Shown piece after piece: positions 1-6,887 of a DNA stretch of 41,380 nucleotides (positions are counted from its first letter, which is position 1; each line of letters begins with the position of its first letter). This DNA is from JAGMES01 sp023128035. Its GTDB lineage: Bacteria; Bacillota; Halanaerobiia; DY22613. Under the pieces are notes generated by a model. That model saw nothing but the letters and a program-made list of their open reading frames with translations. It was not told the DNA's origin and searched no databases. The translations under genes were made by a program, and so were the position numbers. Location: assembly GCA_030627905.1 (NCBI GenBank), contig DAOVRZ010000041.1:1-41380 (forward strand), read 5' to 3'.

Positions 1-114
1 TAAAAACATTAAGCAAAGTTTTTTATTTCTAAATGTAAAAATATTGATTTAATGAAAAAAATCTACGCATATAAAATAATGTCTATATTTTAGAATATAT
101 GTTTTAAAATATAG

Positions 115-222
115 GGTTTAATTAAGCTATGCTGCACTAGTTATGAGAATTACAAATTTAATGTAAGTACAGGTGCTACAACAAGAGATAAAGTAGTAAC
201 TTATATTTATTCAGCTTGGTAA
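115..222 (+). pseudogene. 35-codon C-terminal remnant of a small protein
   Basis: An open frame of 35 codons runs from just after a TAG (112-114) to a TAA at 220-222, with no obvious start codon or ribosome site in front. The reading ends in an aromatic tail, YIYSAW. A short secreted peptide next to an ABC permease with an aromatic end is loosely reminiscent of lactococcin-972-like bacteriocins, whose genes sit beside bacteriocin-associated membrane proteins. The resemblance is too short to rely on. It may equally be a decayed gene end or chance, although the hairpin that follows it suggests something was once transcribed here. Confidence 0.2.
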
Positions 223-260
223 ATTAACAAAATATATTATGTATTTTAAGTCGATTGTGT

Positions 261-294
261 ATAGAAGGCGAGTTCACTCGTCTTCTATTTGTTT
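261..294 (+). terminator. Hairpin terminator upstream of ABC permease
   Basis: A 12-bp stem (261-272 with 277-288, one G-U pair) closes a TTCA loop and is followed by a short TTGTTT tail. It would end transcription coming from the left. It also covers the alternative TTG start of the next gene at 289, which argues that the gene really starts at 337. Confidence 0.55.
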
Positions 295-336
295 AACAAA
301 GTAAATATTTCACCTATTGTATCGGAGGGTACTAAA

Positions 337-1551
337 GTGACTGTCTTAGATAACATATATTGGGTTTTTAAACAAATAAAAAAACAGTTTGTAGAGTCAT
401 TATTAATTATTATTGGAATATCTCTTTGTATAACGGCTATAAGCGTTTCACTTGGATTTTTAGAAGGATATAAATACTTAACTTCAATGAATGAAAAGAA
501 AATTTATCAAGTTAGCTTTGAAGGCATTGAAGATTATGAGAAACCAATAGTATTAGTAAAAAATGAAACTCAAAGAGATAACTACTTTATTTTTCAGGAT
601 TTTTTGAATTTGAAGAGTGCTAATTTGGATGGTTTAGAGTTTGTATGGTTATCTCAAAAAATTAATTTTCCTAATATCCTTAAATATTTAAATATTGATA
701 AAACAACAATAACATATTTTATTACACCAGATATACAAAAGGCACTAAATTTGGATGTCACTAAAGGAAGTTTTATTATTTTACCAGATGTAATAAATAA
801 AAATAAAGTGTTGGTATTAGGAGATGAGTTGTCAGAAAGATTATTTGCGGATAAGAACCCTGTAGGGCAAGAGCTAACTATCTTTAATAGTGTTTATACG
901 GTTGTTGGAATAGTACATTCTCAAAAAGAAAATCAGGAGTCTTTAAATTTTAATATGGGTATTTTTTTACCTTATTTTAATTTAGCAGAGCTTATTTCTG
1001 AAAAAGAGACTGATAAAATTAGAATAATGAGTATTAAAGCAAATAAAAATGTAGAGATATCTAAATTTAAAAACCAGTTATTAGATTATTTTAAACAAAA
1101 TTATGCGCAGCCTGTTTCTATATATGGTCAATTTATGGAATTACTAAATTATAAAAGAATTACTAAATTTACAACTACAATATTAGTTTTCTTTTCTAGT
1201 TGCATTTTTGCTATTGTGTTTCTAAATACTTTTAATTCGCTAGCATTTAGATTTCAGGGTAGATATAAGGATATTAGCTTGTTAAAAGTTTTTGGTGCCA
1301 ATCGAAAAGAAATTTTAAAGTTATATTTGACCGAAGTTTTTATTTTAAGTATTTTTGGATGTTCTTTAAGCTTTTTTTTGAGCTATTTTTTGATCTTGAG
1401 TTTTAGAGCTTTTGATTATGTAATTATTATATCTATTAAAAATGTAATTATTAGCGTGCTGGTTTCATTATTGATAGGGATCTTTTTGGGATTATATCCA
1501 TCTTTTCAGGTGTCGAGGGTCAATATAATAGATAATATAAAAAATAACTAA
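337..1551 (+). CDS. ABC transporter permease, MacB/FtsX type
   Basis: Membrane subunit of an ABC transporter of the MacB/FtsX class, which usually exports peptides or lipoproteins or works mechanically on the envelope. A first membrane helix near the N terminus is followed by an extracytoplasmic domain of about 230 residues, then three C-terminal helices. These end with the typical 'YPSFQVSRVNIIDNIK' segment, matching the family's 'YPA..A.....P..AIR'. I chose the GTG at 337 (404 aa) because GGAGG lies at 324-328; an in-frame TTG at 289 lies in a terminator hairpin. It is followed 15 bp later by a second permease of the same length, so the two probably form a heterodimer. No ATPase gene is present in the window. 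The substrate cannot be told from sequence. Confidence 0.85.
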   Translation: MTVLDNIYWVFKQIKKQFVESLLIIIGISLCITAISVSLGFLEGYKYLTSMNEKKIYQVSFEGIEDYEKPIVLVKNETQRDNYFIFQDFLNLKSANLDGLEFVWLSQKINFPNILKYLNIDKTTITYFITPDIQKALNLDVTKGSFIILPDVINKNKVLVLGDELSERLFADKNPVGQELTIFNSVYTVVGIVHSQKENQESLNFNMGIFLPYFNLAELISEKETDKIRIMSIKANKNVEISKFKNQLLDYFKQNYAQPVSIYGQFMELLNYKRITKFTTTILVFFSSCIFAIVFLNTFNSLAFRFQGRYKDISLLKVFGANRKEILKLYLTEVFILSIFGCSLSFFLSYFLILSFRAFDYVIIISIKNVIISVLVSLLIGIFLGLYPSFQVSRVNIIDNIKNN

Positions 1552-1566
1552 AAAGGAGAACTTACG

Positions 1567-2781
1567 GTGTTAAGTTTAAAAATAAGTTTAAAAAGAATGT
1601 TAAAAGATCCTTTGCGAATTATTCTAACTATACTTCAATTAGCTATTGGTGTTGCGTTAATAATTATAATTTTGAGTTTTATTTATAATATTTTGGATAG
1701 CGTTGATACTGATAAAGGTACTATATATCAAGCTATATTTACAATAGATAGGAGACAAAAGCCAGTTTTTACTTCGGAAATGATAAATTATTTGAAACAT
1801 AGTAAAGATATTAAAGGCGTTGCTGTTATTGAAGTAGTTTATAGTACATTTTTAGAATATAATGATTTGACTTATGCTTGTAATAAAATTTTGGGAACTG
1901 ATGAAGATTTTTTTAAAATTTTGAATTTAAAATTACAAGATGGCTATTTTTTTAACTCAGCTGATGTTAGGGGTGGTACAAATGTGGTTGTTATTTCAGA
2001 TGTTGTTAATAAACAACTTTTTGGGAATGATAGCGGAGTGGGCAGTACCATCACAATAAAGAATCAAAGAGGCGATTACAAGACATTGGAGATTATAGGT
2101 GTTTATTTTGCCGATAGTGTGGAACTAGATCCTGGTAATGAAGTACATATTATATCACCATATTCTATTTTTGTGGGAAGTAATAAAAAACATAGTATAA
2201 TTTGGATAGCGGGTAATAATTATATCAAAGAGATGATTAAAGAGGAACTACAACTAATGCTGACAGATGAAAGTATATATTACATAAATCATATAGATTA
2301 TTCAGGACTAGATTTAAGAAATTTAAGAGAAAGAGATTTGGTATTATCTAAATCATTTGTTGAAGGTACTCTTAATTTTGTTGGTCCTTACGCTCTTATA
2401 GCTATAGTAGCGACATTCACAGGAGTTTTAAGTTTAATGTTGATGAATGTTATGGGTAGAAGTAAAGAGATAGGTCAGATGCGAGCGTTAGGTGGGACAA
2501 AATTAGATATTGTGGGACAAATAATTTTTGAATCGTTTCTTATTTCGTTATTTGGTGGTTTGCTAGGAATATTGTTTGCCTTTTTTACAACAAGATTAAT
2601 AATAGAAAAAATTTTTTTAATTAGACTTCCTGCAACAAATTATTTCGCTATGAGTACAGGAGTTTCTCATAAATCAGTTGTAATTGCTTTAGGTGGAACA
2701 ATAATTATTGGTTTGATAGCAAGTATTTATCCAGCTATTCGGGCAGTACAGATATCTCCTATTGATGCGATAAGGGATTAA
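1567..2781 (+). CDS. ABC transporter permease, MacB/FtsX type (second subunit)
   Basis: Second permease of the pair, 404 aa. One N-terminal membrane helix ('IILTILQLAIGVALIIIILS'), a MacB-like extracytoplasmic domain with the 'GVxGSTITI'-like stretch (here GVGSTITI), and a C-terminal FtsX domain of three helices. The FtsX signatures 'RSKEIGQMRALGGTKLDI' and 'YPAIRAVQISPIDAIRD' are clear. The GTG start at 1567 is supported by AAGGAG at 1553-1558. It is more conserved in these motifs than its neighbour. It shares an operon with the first permease (15-bp gap) and is closed by the terminator at 2812-2850. The ATP-binding partner must be encoded elsewhere or has been lost. Confidence 0.88.
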   Translation: MLSLKISLKRMLKDPLRIILTILQLAIGVALIIIILSFIYNILDSVDTDKGTIYQAIFTIDRRQKPVFTSEMINYLKHSKDIKGVAVIEVVYSTFLEYNDLTYACNKILGTDEDFFKILNLKLQDGYFFNSADVRGGTNVVVISDVVNKQLFGNDSGVGSTITIKNQRGDYKTLEIIGVYFADSVELDPGNEVHIISPYSIFVGSNKKHSIIWIAGNNYIKEMIKEELQLMLTDESIYYINHIDYSGLDLRNLRERDLVLSKSFVEGTLNFVGPYALIAIVATFTGVLSLMLMNVMGRSKEIGQMRALGGTKLDIVGQIIFESFLISLFGGLLGILFAFFTTRLIIEKIFLIRLPATNYFAMSTGVSHKSVVIALGGTIIIGLIASIYPAIRAVQISPIDAIRD

Positions 2782-2811
2782 AAAATTTATAATAGCTCTG
2801 GGTGATATAAA

Positions 2812-2850
2812 GGGAAAGCAGATTTTTAAATGTTTTCCCATTTTTTATTT
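2812..2850 (+). terminator. Rho-independent terminator after ABC permeases
   Basis: A 9-bp stem (GGGAAAGCA at 2812-2820 with TGTTTTCCC at 2831-2839, one G-U pair) is followed by a T-rich run at 2841-2850. It ends the two-permease transcript. Confidence 0.8.
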
Positions 2851-2890
2851 AGTTTCATGGAATTTATTTTTCATAAATTCGCATGAAACT
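2851..2890. repeat. Long inverted repeat before the MATE gene
   Basis: AGTTTCATG at 2851-2859 pairs with CATGAAACT at 2882-2890, and GAATTTA pairs with TAAATTC just inside, leaving one bulged G and a 7-nt loop. This gives a 16-bp stem directly after the terminator T-run and about 90 bp before the MATE start. It could be an operator, a leader hairpin, or a second terminator half. The role is not shown by sequence. Confidence 0.7.
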
Positions 2891-2981
2891 GTAGTTTTAG
2901 AAGGTGAATTGTGATATGTGTAGAAATATATTTGTGCAAGCAAGTGGTTTGTTTATAGTATTTTTTATCATGGAGGTAAAT

Positions 2982-4340
2982 ATGGAGAGAGCTAAATTAA
3001 AATTAAGTGGTGATTTCAGAAAAATAATAAAATTATCCTGGCCAGTAATGGTAGGGATGGTTTTGCAGAGTTTGTTGGGAACGGTTGATTTAAAGTTTAT
3101 TTCGATGATTGGAAAAGGGGAAAGTGCAATAGAACAAGCTGCAGCAAGCTTGGGAGCTTCTGCTTTTTGGGTTGTTTTTGTTATATCTGCCCTTGTATCA
3201 TCAGGAGCATTGGCGCTTGTGGCAAGAAGCTATGGGGAAAATGATAAAAAAGCAATAAAAAAGTTTACTGGAGTATCAATCGTTTTAGCAAGTATTTTTG
3301 GAGCAGTAATCGGGGTCATATGCTATATTAATACAGAATGGATTATAAAAGTTATGTATAATCCAGATTATAAAGTTTTAAAACTGACAAAAGAATATTT
3401 AGAGATTATATTTCTTGGAACTATTTTTGTATTCTTAAATTTTACTATTAGAACGATACTTCAAGCTCTTGGTGATACAAAAACGCCTCTTTATATTTTT
3501 GGATTTGGAAATATCGTAAATTTAATTTTGGATCCGATTCTGATATTTAAACTAAATTATGGTATAAGAGGAGCGGCAATAGCTACTGTTGTATCGAATA
3601 TTGCTATTTTCATATTAATTACATATATGTTGATAAAAAAAGCGTATGGTGAAAGTATAAAGGAATTTTTAATTCATTTAAAACTTGAAATAGCAATAGC
3701 AATCCGTATATTAAGAATTGGTTTTTGGGCATGTTTACAGCAAGTTGCAAGACCTATCACAGGAATGCTTATGTATAGATTAGTTAGCAGGGTAGGATAT
3801 GCAGAAGCCATAGCAGCTTTTGGAGCAGGGGGTCAATTGTTTAATTATACTTTTATTTTTCTAAGTGGACTTTCTGTAGCAGTTTCAATAATGGTAGGAC
3901 AAAGTTTTGGAAGAAAAGATATTGATAGTGCTGATACAGTAATCTCTGATGGTTTGAAACTAGCAATCATCAATATGCTTATTTTTATGATACCATACTT
4001 TATTTTTCCAAAGTATATCATTATGTTCTTTACAAAAAATCCAGAGGTAATTAAAATTGGTGTACTATGCTTAAGAATAGTATACTCAGGAGTGATTTTT
4101 GTTGGTTTTTCAACAGTTTATGGTGGAGTATTTCAGGGTGCAGGAGATACATTTCCACCTATGCTTTCATCGGTTATAGCTAATGTTGTAGTTAAATTGC
4201 CGTTAGCATATATTCTAGCTATAGTATTTCATATGGGAACAAATGGTATATGGATTGCGATTGCATTGTCAGTCGTTGTGGAATCAGCAATTATGACCGT
4301 TTTCTTTAAAAGAGGTTCATGGAAAAGAAAGGAGATATAG
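2982..4340 (+). CDS. MATE family efflux transporter
   Basis: Cation-coupled multidrug or toxin exporter of the MATE family, inner membrane, with about 12 predicted helices. It opens with 'FRKIIKLSWPVMVGMVLQSLLGTVDLKFIS', the usual MATE first-helix signature. Two homologous halves can be seen, the second starting at 'ILRIGFWACLQQVARPITGM'. 'GDTKTPL' and 'GAGDTFPPM' are the two symmetry-related loop motifs. Start: ATG 2982 (452 aa) has GGAGG at 2972-2976 and fits the family length; the longer frame from 2904 adds 26 residues without a good ribosome site. It appears to be a single-gene unit. The transported compound is unknown. Confidence 0.9.
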   Translation: MERAKLKLSGDFRKIIKLSWPVMVGMVLQSLLGTVDLKFISMIGKGESAIEQAAASLGASAFWVVFVISALVSSGALALVARSYGENDKKAIKKFTGVSIVLASIFGAVIGVICYINTEWIIKVMYNPDYKVLKLTKEYLEIIFLGTIFVFLNFTIRTILQALGDTKTPLYIFGFGNIVNLILDPILIFKLNYGIRGAAIATVVSNIAIFILITYMLIKKAYGESIKEFLIHLKLEIAIAIRILRIGFWACLQQVARPITGMLMYRLVSRVGYAEAIAAFGAGGQLFNYTFIFLSGLSVAVSIMVGQSFGRKDIDSADTVISDGLKLAIINMLIFMIPYFIFPKYIIMFFTKNPEVIKIGVLCLRIVYSGVIFVGFSTVYGGVFQGAGDTFPPMLSSVIANVVVKLPLAYILAIVFHMGTNGIWIAIALSVVVESAIMTVFFKRGSWKRKEI

Positions 4341-4419
4341 AGTGGTTTGGATCCGGAAATAAGAAATATAAAGATATTTGGTATAATATTTTAAGATTAA
4401 AAATTTTAAATTGCTAGAG

Positions 4420-4447
4420 TTGATTTTTTTAAAAAAAAACGTATAAT
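4420..4447 (+). promoter_or_regulatory. Sigma-A-type promoter for the TIGR04255-like gene
   Basis: TTGATT at 4420-4425, a 16-nt spacer, then TATAAT at 4442-4447, about 65 bp before the ATG at 4513. Confidence 0.6.
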
Positions 4448-4512
4448 ATAATAAAGAGGATTAAAAATATAAATAGTGTAGTACCATTTAATTTTGAGGA
4501 GGGAGAAGGAAC

Positions 4513-5262
4513 ATGGCAGAAGTTTTTTAAAATCCACCATTAGTTGAAGCTATTTGTGAAATTAAATTTGCAGATGATGAGTGGGATTGGACTTTGCCTG
4601 GAATTATTTATGAAAGAATAAAAGAAAAATTTCCAATAAAACAGCAAAAAAAATCTTTTGTAATAAGTATTCAAAATAAAGACGGAGAAATCTTTCCAGG
4701 ACAAGAGAGTAAGAGTCAAATTGAACAAATTGCTTTTTTGAGTGAAGATAAAAAGGCTTTATTGCAATTGGGCTCTAATTTATTTGCGGTAAACCATTTA
4801 AAGCCATATCCAGGATGGACTGTTTCTAAAAAGATTATTTTTGATTATTTTAATATATATTTAGAAAGTGCAGGTAATAGAAAGATAGAAACAATCGGTT
4901 TAAGGTTTATTAATCGTTTTTGTGATGTAGAGATAAATTCTTTTTCAGAATATTTTACAGTATCCCCTCAATTAACGATGAAATATCCTAGTAAAAATTT
5001 TTTCATCAGAAATGAATTGGTTAATGAAGAGCTGAATTCTACTTTATTTTTTACTATGGGTACTGCTTATGATAAAGCTAAAGAAGAAGAGGTTATAGAT
5101 GATCAAGGGATTGAAGAAGATTATTTTGAAATGATTGAGGAATTTGAGTTGCCAATTCTAAAACCAAAATTAGTACAACAAGTTAAAGCTAGAGTAATTT
5201 CAAAGGGCAAGGGTAAAGTGGATTTTAGTTATTTAACTGAGTATGAAGAAATATTAGATTAA
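4513..5262 (+). pseudogene. TIGR04255-like protein, stop at codon 6
   Basis: The natural start is ATG 4513 with GAGGAGG in front at 4496-4502. The frame reads M-A-E-V-F, then TAA at 4528-4530, then continues 'NPPLVEAICEIKF', the N-terminal signature of the TIGR04255 family (small proteins of about 250 aa, function unknown). A single T-to-A change at 4528 would restore lysine and a 249-aa protein. The rest of the frame to 5262 is intact and has no other stops. It may be a recent nonsense mutation, a sequencing error in the T/A run, or the protein may restart at TTG 4594 with loss of 27 residues. The next gene is 14 bp downstream and also looks damaged. Confidence 0.7.
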
Positions 5263-5276
5263 CTGATTAAGGGGTT

Positions 5277-5573
5277 ATGAAGATGGCAAAAAAGTATCCT
5301 TGGTATGAAGTTGTTAATGAAAGGCAGATTTTGCAAGGTGATATTTTGAACAATTTTGAAATTTTAATACCTGTAGAAAATACTGAAAAGCAAATAGTAG
5401 ACAGTATAATAGAGATTTATGATATTATTGTTATGACACAGTCTTGTGATTTGCAAAATGGAAAAACAAAATTCGTTTTACTTTGTCCTCCATATAGAGA
5501 GCATCTTTCACAATCTTTTGCGAAATTTTTTATGAGAGTCGGATTACCTACGGATGTCCCTCATTTTAAATGA
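5277..5573 (+). CDS. Shortened QSCDL-type protein, partner of TIGR04255 gene
   Basis: A 98-residue protein with AAGGGG at 5269-5274 before the ATG. It begins 'KYPWYEVVNERQILQGDIL', has 'YDIIVMTQSCDLQNGK' in the middle, and ends 'LSQSFAKFFMRVGLPTDVP'. From memory of relatives, proteins with this N terminus and QSCDL motif are about 150-200 aa, and the 'PYREHLSQ.FA.FFMRVGLP' part lies near their C terminus, separated from QSCDL by a long middle section. Here the two are joined at 'VLLCPPYREHLSQ', which suggests an in-frame internal deletion. It sits directly behind the TIGR04255 gene, a common pairing. Function unknown, possibly non-functional. Confidence 0.6.
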   Translation: MKMAKKYPWYEVVNERQILQGDILNNFEILIPVENTEKQIVDSIIEIYDIIVMTQSCDLQNGKTKFVLLCPPYREHLSQSFAKFFMRVGLPTDVPHFK

Positions 5574-5615
5574 TATATCTTATTATCTCGACTTTAATAA
5601 TGAGAATTTTTCAAT

Positions 5616-5661
5616 AATCTAGCCCTTTTCTAATCAATATTGGTTAGAAAAGGGCTAGATT
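5616..5661. repeat. 46-nt near-perfect palindrome
   Basis: AATCTAGCCCTTTTCTAA at 5616-5633 is matched perfectly by its reverse complement at 5644-5661, and the 10 nt between them is itself nearly palindromic around CAATATTG. The whole is a 23-bp stem with one imperfect pair and no real loop. There is no T-tail on the + side, so it is not a standard terminator for the gene on its left. Confidence 0.85.
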
Positions 5662-5752
5662 AATTTAGTAACCTCAAAATATTGTATTGGTTAGAAATAA
5701 AGTTCTACAGCAATAAAATGAATTTAAATACATTTATAGAGGAGGTAATAGT

Positions 5753-6547
5753 ATGATTTCTAAAGAGTTACTTATTAAGCGGAATGTCAGTAGTTTTTTT
5801 GACTATGTTGGCAGTGGTACGAATCATGATAATTATATAAGTGAGAAGTATAGTTGGATTTTATCAAAAGCTGAATCTCAGGTCTCTGATATTTTTCCTA
5901 ATAACTTAATCTACAAGGTATTTATTTCTGATCATAGGGAAATCAATGAGTTAATAGAAAAAGTTAAACAACAAGAACTACCAAACAGAGTTTGGATAGA
6001 AAAGACTAATCAATGGGTTGAAAGCTTTAAGGAAAATGGTTATGAAAAGATTATGGAATTTCCAGCTATGTTTTTGAAGATAAGTGAAATGAAAAACCCT
6101 ACTACAAAATGCAATGATTCAAATGTTGAAATAAAGTTAGTTGATAATGAAGATTTATTATATGAATGGGCCAAACTTATTGTTGAAAGTTGGTGGCTAG
6201 GTGGTCCAGATCAAATAGATAGACTTTGCAAACTTTACAAAGAATTTTATCAGGATACTGATAGGTTTAAAATGTATTTAGCATTTTATGATGGAGTGCC
6301 TGTTGGAACTTCAATGTCTGTTTTCTCAGATAATACTGTTGGTCTTTATCTGATATCTACTCATCCAGACTATAGGAATAGGGGAATTGGAAAACTATTA
6401 ACGAAAATGCCGATTTTAGAAGCAAAAAAAGAAGGTTATGAATATGCAATATTGCAGGCAACTGAGATGGGAGAGGTTGTTTATAAACAAGTGGGGTTTG
6501 AAGAAGTGTTTAAATATGTTGTGTATGCTTATAGATATGATATTTAA
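5753..6547 (+). CDS. GNAT family N-acetyltransferase
   Basis: 264 aa. The C-terminal half is a GNAT acetyltransferase domain: 'YLAFYDGVPVGTSMSVFSD' (strands 2-4), 'GLYLISTHPDYRNRGIGKLL' carrying the acetyl-CoA pyrophosphate loop (R/Q-x-x-G-x-G/A, here RNRGIG), and 'VVYKQVGFEEVFKY' (the usual 'Y...GF' end). The first 130 residues lack obvious motifs and may form a degenerate second GNAT-like half, as in many two-domain family members. ATG 5753 is preceded by GAGGAGG. It appears to stand alone, ended by the terminator at 6682-6719. The acceptor substrate is unknown. Confidence 0.85.
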   Translation: MISKELLIKRNVSSFFDYVGSGTNHDNYISEKYSWILSKAESQVSDIFPNNLIYKVFISDHREINELIEKVKQQELPNRVWIEKTNQWVESFKENGYEKIMEFPAMFLKISEMKNPTTKCNDSNVEIKLVDNEDLLYEWAKLIVESWWLGGPDQIDRLCKLYKEFYQDTDRFKMYLAFYDGVPVGTSMSVFSDNTVGLYLISTHPDYRNRGIGKLLTKMPILEAKKEGYEYAILQATEMGEVVYKQVGFEEVFKYVVYAYRYDI

Positions 6548-6681
6548 TTTAAGGAAGATAAAAAATAAGTATGTTGTTAATTTTTAAATATTTTGCTATT
6601 CTTTCTGAAAGTTCTTAAAAAAATAAATGAAAATAGCAATATTCCATCTAATAAAAGAATCTAATAACAATATAATTTTTG

Positions 6682-6719
6682 CGGAATAGGTGAAAAAATA
6701 GCCTATTCCGTTTTTTATT
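6682..6719 (+). terminator. Rho-independent terminator after the GNAT gene
   Basis: CGGAATAGG at 6682-6690 pairs with CCTATTCCG at 6702-6710 (9 bp, 11-nt loop), followed by TTTTTTATT. It insulates the GNAT gene from the surface-protein promoter that begins 11 bp further on. Confidence 0.88.
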
Positions 6720-6729
6720 AATTATGTAA

Positions 6730-6764
6730 TTGTTCAGAACTTGTTCAGATTAATATTTTATAAT
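6730..6764 (+). promoter_or_regulatory. Activator-type promoter with 11-bp direct repeats (site 1)
   Basis: TTGTTCAGAAC (6730-6740) is followed directly by TTGTTCAGATT (6741-6751), then 7 nt, then TATAAT (6759-6764). No TTGACA-like box lies at 17-nt spacing, so the repeats replace the -35 element. SARP-type activators are known to bind direct repeats of 11-bp period placed about 8 bp before the -10 box. The same module with identical spacing recurs at 14742-14776, and a REC-SARP regulator is encoded at 13560. It should drive the lipoprotein gene at 6888. Confidence 0.75.
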
Positions 6765-6776
6765 AGTACTAGTGTT

Positions 6777-6887
6777 ATGTCGAATCGGGGGAGCTAATTT
6801 TTAATAATTAAAAAGGGGGAATATAACGTAAATAATACTCAGTTTTTAAAAAAGCCAAAATTAAAATTATAAAGGAGAATTGAGAAA
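6777..6887 (+). promoter_or_regulatory. Leader of the lipoprotein gene, related to the barrel-gene leader
   Basis: Downstream of the promoter, ATGTCGAA followed by GGGGGA and, further on, AAGGGGGAAT followed by a GTAAATAATA stretch resemble the same elements downstream of the second promoter (14791 onward, where the matching place is the GTG start of the barrel gene). Here the equivalent of that start reads ACGTAA, so no start codon remains. The true ribosome site is AAAGGAG at 6871-6877. The leader looks like a duplicated promoter-plus-leader cassette. Confidence 0.5.

Noticed and set aside
4540..4728. Minus-strand 62-codon frame opposite the TIGR04255-like gene
   Set aside because: Antisense to a clear coding frame, rich in F and N as expected from A/T bias, no start signal.
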